Shown piece by piece: positions 17,680 to 25,618 of a stretch of 64,000 nucleotides of DNA. Position 1 is the stretch's first letter. The number at the start of each line of letters is the position of its first letter. The DNA lies in the NCBI RefSeq assembly GCF_900111495.1, contig NZ_FOIU01000001.1, positions 496,001-560,000 on the forward strand, given 5' to 3'. The stretch comes from Chryseobacterium wanjuense (GTDB taxonomy: Bacteria > Bacteroidota > Bacteroidia > Flavobacteriales > Weeksellaceae). Position numbers and translations under genes: made by a program. The notes under the pieces are model-generated. The model was not told the origin of the DNA. It saw only the letters and a list, made by a program, of their open reading frames with translations, and searched no databases.

Positions 17680-18375
17680 TTACTTCATACTTAAAAATTG
17701 TTCATATAATATCTTCGAATAATAATTACCATATCTACGAATAATATATCTACTTAAAACGATTGGAATTAGATACAAGATAAAGCAAATTATCCCTGTA
17801 ATTATTTGGTCTTCTAATTTATTGTATGCTCCATACCAAAAAATTGCAATTGCAAAAATAACTGCAATTAAGCTTCCACCAATTAAATTTCTCCAAAAAC
17901 CATATTCAATATTATGCTGTAGTAACAAATTATCACCTCGCAAAACGTTTCTAATTTGAGAAACAGCAGTAACAATTAATTTGCGAGCATCATTTTCATT
18001 TTGCGTTTCTGATTGAGCATCAGCCAAAACTATTTTAAATTCTTTTTTGATTTTGTTGCGAATTTTATCTTTTATTGGTGTAGGATAGTGTGTGTCACTA
18101 ATCAATAAATGGTTGGTAGTTGGCATTAATAATTCTTCTCTAAAATGTAATCGTTGAAAAATTTCTTTTGCAACAATTCGATTTACTTGAACACATAAAA
18201 AAATAATTGCTCCTGATAGCCCAAAATGCGCTATAAACGGTAAAATGTCATAGACATTTTTTAAGGCATCTGCATACTGGACGGCAATAATTTTATTAAC
18301 AAAGATAAGCATCGGTATGGATGTTATCAATGCGGGGAAAAGTCGAGCACGATAAAAATATGGATTTGTAAGCAT
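17680..18375 (-). CDS. Four-TM membrane protein, candidate effector
   Basis: A 231-residue protein with membrane segments near 12-30, 46-66, 163-183 and 190-208 and a charged cytoplasmic loop (67-160: TNHLLISDTHYPTPIKDKIRNKIKKEFK). Size and layout are like the S-4TM/S-2TM membrane effectors of CBASS-type systems, though I cannot confirm homology. It starts 19 bases after the E2-E1-JAB gene and is the last gene of that operon. A role as pore-forming effector is inferred from context. Confidence 0.6.
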   Translation of the reverse strand: MLTNPYFYRARLFPALITSIPMLIFVNKIIAVQYADALKNVYDILPFIAHFGLSGAIIFLCVQVNRIVAKEIFQRLHFREELLMPTTNHLLISDTHYPTPIKDKIRNKIKKEFKIVLADAQSETQNENDARKLIVTAVSQIRNVLRGDNLLLQHNIEYGFWRNLIGGSLIAVIFAIAIFWYGAYNKLEDQIITGIICFILYLIPIVLSRYIIRRYGNYYSKILYEQFLSMK

Positions 18376-18394
18376 TTTTTACATTATATTTTAA

Positions 18395-20737
18395 TTATTT
18401 TATTTCCAAATCAGAAAAATAATATGGTTTATCTGCTGGATGTAGAGTACAAGACGGATTTCCTCGATTTGAGAAGATAATCATAACGGGACAATCTGTC
18501 AAGTAATTTTTTTCAATAGCAATTTCCGTAAGACTTTTTACATCTGTTTCACTTGGGTGATTATTCGTTGAAGGATGGGAATGCCACTCGCCAACATAAG
18601 TTGTAGTTTGATTGGAGTTCTGATAAATTTCATCTAAAAAGTTCTGACAAAATTCAATATCCTTTTCAAACTTGGTTGATGACATTACTGCTTTTGGTCC
18701 TGGACCTGAAACATGAGTAATGACTATATTACCTTTTTCATCTTTAATTCCTGCCATAACTCCGCCTGTTTCTATGGTTGGATTTTTACGGATTAAGTCT
18801 TGCATGAATGAGATACAATCTTTACTTATTATAACCTGTATTTTCTGCTTATTATTACAATAAACACATTCATTGTGTGGTGGAATGTATTGACTGTATA
18901 TACTGTTTGAATTTATAGTAGTCCCATCAATTGTATCGGTTGACCAAATCCAATGATTATTTTCCGATTCTCCACTTTGAAGATGTTCAATGATAAATCT
19001 TGAAGCTATTGAAGCAATTAGTTTTAAATCTGCGGCACTTGCGGGTCTAATAGGGTTATTACATTCGTTTTTTAGTGTAGGATATTCCGCATCTTCAGGA
19101 ATCTCAATGAAATATTCATTTTCACTTCTATAAAGACTTAAACAATGGAAGCAAGCATCTTTTTCAGGGACTACTCTGAAAATTCGAGCAGTTTTCCCAC
19201 CCCGTAAAGCTCTAACATAAAATGCAGGCTTATTTGATAAAATCAACTGCTGATTAATAAATCCTTCAACATTATCATCAGCAATTGAACAGATTGTAAT
19301 AGAATTATCTGCCAAATTTTCTGGATCTAGCTGATATAAATCACCATAATTAGGTAAGATTTTTATAAAAGGATTGTGATTATTAAGTATTTGCCATACC
19401 GCTAGCACCTTTGGAATACCAATGTATTCCATGCCAGCTAAATGTCTTACAGCGTTATGTGCATGCATTATTTGGTTATCAACAAGCATTATCTCTCCAA
19501 TACCTGCTTTAGTCGCACAATCAGCAATCTCGCTTCCCAATGCTCCTACTCCAAAAATATTAATTGATTCATCTTTTAGAATATCATAATCAGCTCTTTT
19601 GCTATTTCGTTGATGAAATGATTCTTCTGTTAGCTTTTCAGATTGAATGGCTTCAATCTTATCGTAACAATCAAAAATTTCTTTTATTTTTTGCGTATTG
19701 TCAGTTTGCCCGATTATATATCCTTCTGAAACTTCTTTTTTTAAAATTTTAAAAAGTTGAAATTCGTTAATACCTTTTCTGTTTGAAAATCTTAATCCTA
19801 AATAGAAATATCCATCCAAGCTCTTAAAATTGTGAATCGATTGGGATAACCTAATTAACCCATGCTGATAGTCTCCATTACCGATAATAGTAATAAGCTC
19901 TTCAATTGTACCAAAAGGAGAGGGTTCTGAGTTTATATGAAACCAAGATGCTTTTAGTAGAGTTTTATCCTTTAACAATCCTTGAACGGTACTGGTTTTA
20001 GAATATAAATCGAGAGAAGTTTTAATATCTTTTATTCCAAATCTGGTAAGGTCAATGTCGATTTGTGTAAAAATCCCGTTTTTGTGACCATCAATAAAAC
20101 AACCGAAGTATATGTATTTGTTTTCAGTGAAAATTGGGTCTTTTGGAATAAATTTAAAAAGGTTAGCATAACAATCTCCTTCTGTTAAGGATAAATCCAA
20201 AAATTGTTCAGAGTAGAAAAATTTTACATCTGAGCTGATATTATTAAAATGAGCAATGAAATTGACATCTTCACTATCGGGAGGATATTCTCCAGTAATA
20301 TGTCCTATGTGCCAATCTGTAACACGTTGAAGTATTGTTGAAATTCCATAAATGCTTATTGGTTTATCCAAATCCTCCCTTTCTAAAGTACATAATTCCC
20401 CCGAGCTATTCTGGTGTCGAAGATTATAGTAAAGCTTTGTGAAAGATTTAATATTTTCAAGTGCTTCAGAAAATTGTAACTTTGATAGCTCAACAATTTC
20501 TTCTTGTGATAATTGTCTTTCCAGTGGGAAAATCATTGGCAATCGATATGGGGTTGCATCTGAATACAAGACTAAGATTGGAAAGCGATGTAAACCATTT
20601 GCTCTCACAACAATATTGCCATGAGAGATAAATAGATTATCACGATATTGAAAGAGTTCCCTGTAATTACTATCATTTGCCAAAGCATTACTTTCTCTGC
20701 GTAAAAACTCTGGATGTTTTTTAAACCACTGTAACAT
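18395..20737 (-). CDS. E2-E1-JAB triple-fusion protein (ubiquitin-like system)
   Basis: 780 residues. The N-terminal region (1-150) is E2-like: RFPILVLYSDATPYRLPMIFP, then candidate catalytic C116 in GELCTLE and ISTILQRVTDWHIG. Residues 160-380 are unassigned. The E1/ThiF domain (385-630) has the nucleotide loop G396VGALG401, D420, N428 and R431, a candidate thioester C559 in NECNNPIRPASAADL, and a zinc Cys4 (C529, C532, C624, C627). The C-terminal JAB isopeptidase has E657TGG and a complete JAMM motif, H719-S-H721 with S729 and D732. Its ATG overlaps the MBL stop (TAATG). It probably activates, transfers and removes a protein tag. Confidence 0.85.
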   Translation of the reverse strand: MLQWFKKHPEFLRRESNALANDSNYRELFQYRDNLFISHGNIVVRANGLHRFPILVLYSDATPYRLPMIFPLERQLSQEEIVELSKLQFSEALENIKSFTKLYYNLRHQNSSGELCTLEREDLDKPISIYGISTILQRVTDWHIGHITGEYPPDSEDVNFIAHFNNISSDVKFFYSEQFLDLSLTEGDCYANLFKFIPKDPIFTENKYIYFGCFIDGHKNGIFTQIDIDLTRFGIKDIKTSLDLYSKTSTVQGLLKDKTLLKASWFHINSEPSPFGTIEELITIIGNGDYQHGLIRLSQSIHNFKSLDGYFYLGLRFSNRKGINEFQLFKILKKEVSEGYIIGQTDNTQKIKEIFDCYDKIEAIQSEKLTEESFHQRNSKRADYDILKDESINIFGVGALGSEIADCATKAGIGEIMLVDNQIMHAHNAVRHLAGMEYIGIPKVLAVWQILNNHNPFIKILPNYGDLYQLDPENLADNSITICSIADDNVEGFINQQLILSNKPAFYVRALRGGKTARIFRVVPEKDACFHCLSLYRSENEYFIEIPEDAEYPTLKNECNNPIRPASAADLKLIASIASRFIIEHLQSGESENNHWIWSTDTIDGTTINSNSIYSQYIPPHNECVYCNNKQKIQVIISKDCISFMQDLIRKNPTIETGGVMAGIKDEKGNIVITHVSGPGPKAVMSSTKFEKDIEFCQNFLDEIYQNSNQTTTYVGEWHSHPSTNNHPSETDVKSLTEIAIEKNYLTDCPVMIIFSNRGNPSCTLHPADKPYYFSDLEIK

Positions 20738-21825
20738 TACCCCATAGGTTTATTATCAATCCTTGATGTTTGTACTCCAATGTAAACATTTTTGGATGCA
20801 TCATTTTTTTCATTTTCACCTCCATTCTCAGATATACCGTATTTTTCAATTAATTCTTTATCAGTTTTAACAGTTATGTTACCATAAGAGTCAATGTCTA
20901 CGATTACCGATTCAATGTTAGCACCAAGATGTAAAATACCATCCTCGTCAATATGCTTCTTATATAGTTCCATAGCATCGTCATGTGGATGTTCATGTGG
21001 GCTTTCACTTTGCTTGGGAGCACTTATTATTAAGTAAGACGGTTTTATATATTCAATATGTGTTTCATAAACATCCTTATCATCTTTTCCATTTTTAAAA
21101 AATGTTCGGGAACCATGGTGGCTTGCACTTAATACATCAGCAGGTAAACTATCTTTATGATATTCTGTTATATGCTCTTTCCATGCTTCTTTATCAGAAT
21201 CACCAGTCATTAAAATACTTTTTGGATTCGTTCCATAAGTAAATTTTATTACACCACATTGCTCATGAATTCTCTTATTTCTTTCATCTGCATCACCCTC
21301 TTGAATATCTTCACATAAATATTGTGCAGGAGATATGACTTGAAAATCAATTAAACCTAACTTTTTTGTAGTTGGTACGTTCTCAGATGTCCTGATTTTG
21401 TTAAGTTCATTAGTTCCTAACAAAAAATATTCATTGCTTTTTCCTACTTTTTTTAAAACTTCAGTAAAAACCTCATATTTTTCTTTATGTTTCCCGCCAG
21501 CTTTATGATTTGAATGCCAGACTTCAGAAAATCCAATTTCATCATATATTTCTTTAATACCACCTATGTGGTCGTTATGTGGATGAGTATTGATAAAAGT
21601 TGAAAGTTTACCACCGTTACTGAATAGCTCTTTAAATAAGTAAACTAAATCGATTTCATTTTCTTCATTATCCTTGTCAGAATCCACTAATACATACATA
21701 TAATCATTTACATTTTGACCTGTTGGAATGACCATTAATGTTGCCTCACCTTGTCCTGTGTATAGAAAGACAGTTCGGAAGATACCTGCTTGGGTAGGTT
21801 TGATAATTTTTTCTGCTACAGTCAT
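20737..21825 (-). CDS. MBL-fold hydrolase with C-terminal glycine tail
   Basis: A 362-residue protein from the ATG at 21825; an upstream start would add 26 non-family residues. It is a ComEC-like metallo-beta-lactamase fold: FLYTGQGEATLMVI, the metal site T80-H81-P-H83-N-D85-H86, TGDSDKE (D209) and SASHHGSR (H236, H237). After the domain, residues 331-362 form a low-complexity polar tail (SENGGENEKNDASKN...) ending in Gly362. First gene of the operon, coupled to the E2-E1-JAB gene. It may be a nuclease or phosphodiesterase, and its C-terminus could be the conjugated end. Confidence 0.8.
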   Translation of the reverse strand: MTVAEKIIKPTQAGIFRTVFLYTGQGEATLMVIPTGQNVNDYMYVLVDSDKDNEENEIDLVYLFKELFSNGGKLSTFINTHPHNDHIGGIKEIYDEIGFSEVWHSNHKAGGKHKEKYEVFTEVLKKVGKSNEYFLLGTNELNKIRTSENVPTTKKLGLIDFQVISPAQYLCEDIQEGDADERNKRIHEQCGVIKFTYGTNPKSILMTGDSDKEAWKEHITEYHKDSLPADVLSASHHGSRTFFKNGKDDKDVYETHIEYIKPSYLIISAPKQSESPHEHPHDDAMELYKKHIDEDGILHLGANIESVIVDIDSYGNITVKTDKELIEKYGISENGGENEKNDASKNVYIGVQTSRIDNKPMG

Positions 21826-22343
21826 AAAAATATTTTGTGTTATTGTTATAGTAGTTAAAACACAACTGTTAATCCAAACTATACAGAATGAATAAATTGT
21901 CACTTTATTTAATGAAAAAATATTTATTATATATTTTTAATGAAAAAATGACAGTAATGGGTTGTGAGTGATGCTAAAATGTCAATTTTTTATCTTTACG
22001 AAATGTATATAGAAACAATAGGTATCTAAACAAAAAGCCCCACCTTAGGGCAAGTTTTTGGTAGTACCCCCACTTGTTGAAAGTCGGGCAAAAGTTTTCA
22101 GGCTGTCTAAAAACCTCAACACTTTTTTTGAACATTTTTAGACTGTAACCCAAAGTTAGAACAGGTTTGAGAGAATTTTGCACAGGTTTAAAATATTTCT
22201 TCTGTTTCATTCAAAAGTACCCTAAAATTAACACATTTGGCACAGTTTTCGAGTAATAAAAACCAACAAAAAACCCCGTCAATACTACCAATATTGAACG
22301 GGGATGTGTAAAAAATTCTAACGCTAATTAAAACTTACTTACA
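21826..22343. other. Intergenic region before ardA, 518 bases
   Basis: Separates the divergent MBL operon and ardA. It contains a local GC-rich block (22030-22090) with a short stem (gccc-caccta-gggc) and the hairpin at 22274-22303. The one longer ORF (21974-22210, minus) lacks a plausible protein composition. No clear promoter was found. Confidence 0.5.
22274..22303 (-). terminator. Hairpin upstream of ardA
   Basis: ccccgt-caata ... tattg-aacgggg forms an 11-bp stem with one bulge. On the minus strand it is followed by a T-run (TTTTTTG), so it would end antisense transcription. It lies 40 bases before the ardA start and may instead be a leader structure on the plus strand. Confidence 0.55.
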
Positions 22344-22886
22344 ATGGCAAAGTTAACAAATTGTCTTGATACTTTCAGTATCTATGTCGGAACGTATGCA
22401 AAGTACAACGAAGGAAGCCTATACGGGGCATGGCTTGAACTTTCAAATTATTCATGTTATGACGAGCTTTTAAAAGCTATGCACGAATTACACCAAGACG
22501 AGCAAAACCCCGAATTTATGTATCAGGACTACGAATGCAGTGAGTTCTTTATCAAACAAAAGCTAATCAGCGAATGTCATCTTTCAGTAAACATTTATGA
22601 GATAGGCAAACAAATCGACAATTCGGATTATGATTTTGAGGTTATAGAAGCCTATGCAGAGTGCATGAGTTATTCTCATGAAGACGTAAGAGACCTATTA
22701 AACAGTCTTTCAGATTCTTATTATGGCGAATACAGTTCGGATGAAGATTTTGCGCAGACTACTTTAGAACAGGACGGCTCAATTCCTGAAAACCTACCTT
22801 CTTACATTTACATTGATTGGGAAGTAACCGCCAGACATTTGATGTATGATTATATGAGTTCTAACGGATATTACTTCCGAAACTAA
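22344..22886 (+). CDS. ardA: Antirestriction protein ArdA
   Basis: A 180-residue, strongly acidic protein. Family landmarks are clear: IYVGTYAKYNEGSLYGAWLELSNY, LHQDEQNPEFMYQDYE, and the C-terminal DWEVTARHLMYDYMSSNGYYFRN. ArdA dimers mimic bent B-form DNA and block type I restriction (and modification) enzymes, protecting an incoming element. It precedes the resolvase gene by 59 bases on the same strand. Confidence 0.92.
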   Translation: MAKLTNCLDTFSIYVGTYAKYNEGSLYGAWLELSNYSCYDELLKAMHELHQDEQNPEFMYQDYECSEFFIKQKLISECHLSVNIYEIGKQIDNSDYDFEVIEAYAECMSYSHEDVRDLLNSLSDSYYGEYSSDEDFAQTTLEQDGSIPENLPSYIYIDWEVTARHLMYDYMSSNGYYFRN

Positions 22887-22945
22887 TTACAATAAAAATC
22901 TTTGCACCTTGCTTAATTGCAGGGTGCTTTATAACATTTACAATT

Positions 22946-23533
22946 ATGAGAGCACGATATATTAGAGTCAGTACAGGAGCGCAGAATACGGCAAGACAGG
23001 AAGAACGCCAAGCAAAAGACGAAAAGGTTTTTATTGATGTTGTTAGCGGTTCTACTCCTTTTAAGGATAGAGAACAGGGAAGGGAATTGATAAAAGCAAT
23101 TGAAGGAAGTAAAATTAATTATGTCTCGGTAAGTTCTATTGATAGGCTTGGAAGAAACCTGTATGATATTCTTACGACTTTGGAATTTTTCAAAGAAAAG
23201 GGCGTTATTCTCAAAGTTGATAATCTCGGAATAGAAAGCCTGATTAAGGGTAAAGAGAATCAAGCATTCAAACTTATTATTTCTGTTATGGCTAACATTG
23301 CCGAAATGGAGCGTGAAACCATTTTAGAGCGTCAACGAGAGGGGATTGCACTCGCAAAAGCTAAAGGAATCTACAAAGGACGTGAAAAAGGCTCTACGGA
23401 GAGCATAGAAGATTTCCTATCTAAGTATAAAGAGGTGATTAAGAATCTCAAAAAAGGAAATTCTATCAGAGATACGGCTAAAATTTGTTCGGTCAGCATT
23501 GGAACTGTTCAGAAAGTCAAAAATAATATCTGA
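22946..23533 (+). CDS. Small serine recombinase (resolvase/invertase)
   Basis: A 195-residue enzyme with the catalytic start RARYIRVSTGAQN (nucleophile Ser9), the SSIDRLGRNLYDIL block, the dimer helix region IAEMERETILERQREGIALAKAKG and a C-terminal HTH (SIRDTAKICSVSIGTVQKVKNN). It is in the size class of Tn3-type resolvases and DNA invertases. It may resolve multimers of the replicating element. It follows ardA closely. Confidence 0.9.
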   Translation: MRARYIRVSTGAQNTARQEERQAKDEKVFIDVVSGSTPFKDREQGRELIKAIEGSKINYVSVSSIDRLGRNLYDILTTLEFFKEKGVILKVDNLGIESLIKGKENQAFKLIISVMANIAEMERETILERQREGIALAKAKGIYKGREKGSTESIEDFLSKYKEVIKNLKKGNSIRDTAKICSVSIGTVQKVKNNI

Positions 23534-23743
23534 TGTGATGAGGGTAGACCACTCAAAGAAAATGAAATTATCACTATCGATAAATCAAAAAGTAGGCAAA
23601 AAAGGAGCTATTTATACTATTGGGGCTGGTGTCTCTCTTTATTATTTATATATCTAAAATGGTACTTAATTTAGTTGCCTATTGATTTTTTCAAAATAAT
23701 AAAATTCCACAATTTTTAGCTACATAGATAATCTATGAAAAAA

Positions 23744-23778
23744 GAGCCTAATTTACAAAATTGTAATAGTTTAGGCTC
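23744..23778 (-). terminator. Terminator of the integrase gene
   Basis: gagcctaa / ttaggctc outer stem and ttacaa / ttgtaa inner stem, followed on the minus strand by TTTTTT. It is 74 bases after the integrase stop. The rest of 23534-23851 (318 bases) between resolvase and integrase shows nothing else. Confidence 0.75.
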
Positions 23779-23851
23779 CTAAAATATTTATATGAATATT
23801 TTTGTTATTCCATTTATTGATAAAATAAGAATTTATCAATAAAATAGGATT

Positions 23852-25060
23852 TTATTTTTTCCATGCAGAATGTAAACTGTCAGCTACCATTTCACGGGAA
23901 AACTGAACATATTTTTTGAAAGATTTGTAATCTTTATGACCTGTAATTTCTCTGATGAACTCTTCATTCATACCATTAATCAACGAGTTTGTAATGAAAA
24001 ATACCCTTCCATAATGCATTGTTAAATAATCGTGAGCATTTTTTTCTACTGTAATCTCATTTTTACCTGAATATTTTACAAACCGTATCTTAGCATCAAA
24101 ACCAATCGTTTCAAAAAGTTTTTTAATTTCTCTATTACAGAATTGATTAGTAGGTATTTTTAGCCTACCATAGCGTTCTGTATGAGCTTTGATTATTTCT
24201 TTTGGTATATCTAATAAAGGTATATCAAGCATTTCTTTAGCTTTTTTGATATGTAATCGTAAAAAATCTTCTGTAACGTCTTCTGGTCTCATGTTTTGAA
24301 TATCAACAAATCTCAAACCTGTATAGGAGCTAAAAATGAAAATATCCCTTACGATGTTACTATAATCATCTTCGAAATCAGTTGTTCTCAATTTTTCTAC
24401 TATTTCAGGAGTAAGCTTTATTTTTTCAGAATCATCTTTAAAAACCAAGAACTTTTTAAATTCCATATTATTATGAAATCGTCTTTCTCCTGCCCAATTC
24501 ATAAATGTTTTAAGTATTGTTACATATTTTCCAATAGTAGAGTTGTAGAAGTTTTTTTCAATGAAATATGCCAATAACTCATCATAGAAGTTAAGCGTAA
24601 TGTTTTGAAATGACATATCAAATTTCATTTCAGTTGAAAACGTTTGAAGATGGTTTTTACACGTTTTATAGGTCTTTATTGTATTTTCTGATACAGATTG
24701 TTTTCTAACATCAATAAATTCATTAAAAACGCTTAATACGTCTTTTTTTCTAGCAGTTGTTGTATTGACGGGTGTAATCTTGTGTTCAAATTCTTTTTCT
24801 AAAATTTCTTTAGATAGGGGCTGTTCTTTCAATAAGTACTCCCGCTCAATCTCTTTTAAGATTTTAACAGTGTTTTCGATTTTCAGATTTTTAATTGCTG
24901 ATTCGGGAGCTAGTTGTCTCACTTTTGTCCCCGTCCATTGTGAGGGTTTTACTTTTACCCCTGTGGAGCGTTTCAGTCTCTGACCTTTTAAGGTTGCTGA
25001 GACGTACACCATTGTTTCGGTTGCCTTTGTAGGCTCTTTTAAAAAAAATGCAATGTTCAT
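23852..25060 (-). CDS. int: Tyrosine site-specific integrase
   Basis: 402 residues. N-terminal arm-binding/SAM-like region (1-210, including FNEFIDVRKQSVSENTIKTYKTCKNHL) and a C-terminal catalytic domain. Catalytic residues can be placed: Arg in SSYTGLRFVDIQ, His/Arg in MHYGRVFF, His in ITGHKDY and the Tyr nucleophile in KKYVQFS. This is the Bacteroidota type related to IntDOT-like and Tn4555-like integrases. It lies directly beside the right attachment site in tRNA-Phe, as expected for the enzyme that moves this element. Confidence 0.92.
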   Translation of the reverse strand: MNIAFFLKEPTKATETMVYVSATLKGQRLKRSTGVKVKPSQWTGTKVRQLAPESAIKNLKIENTVKILKEIEREYLLKEQPLSKEILEKEFEHKITPVNTTTARKKDVLSVFNEFIDVRKQSVSENTIKTYKTCKNHLQTFSTEMKFDMSFQNITLNFYDELLAYFIEKNFYNSTIGKYVTILKTFMNWAGERRFHNNMEFKKFLVFKDDSEKIKLTPEIVEKLRTTDFEDDYSNIVRDIFIFSSYTGLRFVDIQNMRPEDVTEDFLRLHIKKAKEMLDIPLLDIPKEIIKAHTERYGRLKIPTNQFCNREIKKLFETIGFDAKIRFVKYSGKNEITVEKNAHDYLTMHYGRVFFITNSLINGMNEEFIREITGHKDYKSFKKYVQFSREMVADSLHSAWKK

Positions 25061-25076
25061 AGTTCTATTTTTGTTT

Positions 25077-25084
25077 CAAAATTA
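25077..25084 (-). promoter_or_regulatory. Candidate -7 box of the integrase gene
   Basis: TAATTTTG on the minus strand, 16 bases before the integrase ATG, fits TAnnTTTG; the -33 element is poor. It would give a very short leader. Confidence 0.4.
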
Positions 25085-25186
25085 GTCTGTGATACAGTTG
25101 AAAATCTTTTTAAATTGTCCTCAGGGACAACAAAGGGACAAAAAAGGACTAAATTTGATGAAACAATAATAAACATCACTAAAACA

Positions 25187-25224
25187 AAAATCCCTTCTAA
25201 ACATTGTTTAAAAGGGATTTTTTT
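25187..25224 (-). terminator. Terminator downstream of tRNA-Phe
   Basis: aaaatccctt-c-taaac / gttta-a-aagggatttt, with T-runs on both strands. On the minus strand it would end the tRNA-Phe transcript now that the element supplies the downstream DNA; on the plus strand it faces outward from the integrase promoter. Confidence 0.7.
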
Positions 25225-25253
25225 GATTGATTAAGTTAAATTGTGTTTAACTT

Positions 25254-25272
25254 TTGTGGTTTCTCCAGGAAT
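25254..25272. repeat. attR core direct repeat (tRNA-Phe 3' end)
   Basis: Identical to 7548-7566. Here the repeat continues into the complete tRNA-Phe gene, so the tRNA stays functional after integration. Confidence 0.88.
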
Positions 25273-25329
25273 CGAACCAGGGACACATGGATTTTCAATC
25301 CATTGCTCTACCAACTGAGCTAAGAAACC
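25257..25329 (-). tRNA. tRNA-Phe (GAA), element target
   Basis: A 73-base cloverleaf on the minus strand: acceptor ggtttct/agaaacc, D-arm tagctcagttggtagagc, anticodon loop ttgaaaa (GAA) on stem atgga/tccat, and T-loop ttcgatt. The T-stem (cctgg/cctgg) has a central U-U mismatch. CCA is not encoded. It is the second of two tandem copies in transcription order. Confidence 0.95.
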
Positions 25330-25446
25330 ATTTAATTTTTACTTCTTTTTTTGAAGTGGTGCAAAAGTAATAATAATTATCAACCTTTACAATTTTATTT
25401 AAAACAATTTTGAAAAGAAAACCACCTTTTTACAGGTGGTTTTGTG

Positions 25447-25519
25447 TGGTTTCTCCAGGAATCGAACCAGGGACACATGGATTTTCAATCCATTGCTCTA
25501 CCAACTGAGCTAAGAAACC
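25447..25519 (-). tRNA. tRNA-Phe (GAA), tandem copy
   Basis: Identical in all 73 bases to 25257-25329, including the T-stem mismatch, and 117 bases upstream of it in transcription. The spacer differs from the sequence beyond the first copy. It keeps phenylalanine decoding safe whatever happens at the attachment site. Confidence 0.95.
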
Positions 25520-25618
25520 ATTCTTTTTTACTTCGTTGTTTTAAAGTGATGCAAAAGTAGTAAGTTTTCGTATATGAAGCAAGTATTAACAATACTTTTT
25601 TTAACAAAACTTAAAAAC

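Larger units (their letters stand above)
7548..25272. mobile_element. Integrative element in tRNA-Phe, about 17.7 kb
   Basis: The boundaries are a 19-bp perfect direct repeat (7548-7566 and 25254-25272) made of the 3' end of tRNA-Phe plus three bases. The intact tRNA is kept at the right end, next to a tyrosine integrase. Contents: excisionase-like HTH, TV-Pol-like polymerase, ParB-like protein, large serine recombinase, resolvase, ArdA, and three cargo operons. No relaxase, coupling protein or type IV secretion gene is visible, so it is either mobilised in trans or not conjugative. Flanking genes on both sides are ordinary chromosomal genes. Confidence 0.88.

Noticed and set aside
17680..21825. 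Calling the MBL/E2-E1-JAB operon a type II CBASS
   Set aside because: No CD-NTase gene is present and the JAB and E2-E1 parts are on one chain; similarity to Cap2/Cap3 is partial.
21974..22210. 78-residue minus-strand ORF upstream of ardA
   Set aside because: No start context, no recognisable domain, odd composition, and it overlaps hairpin-rich DNA; a chance ORF is more likely.
7691..25060. Conjugation or mobilisation genes in the element
   Set aside because: No relaxase HxH or Tyr motif, coupling protein Walker pair or TraG-like protein was found among the ORFs.
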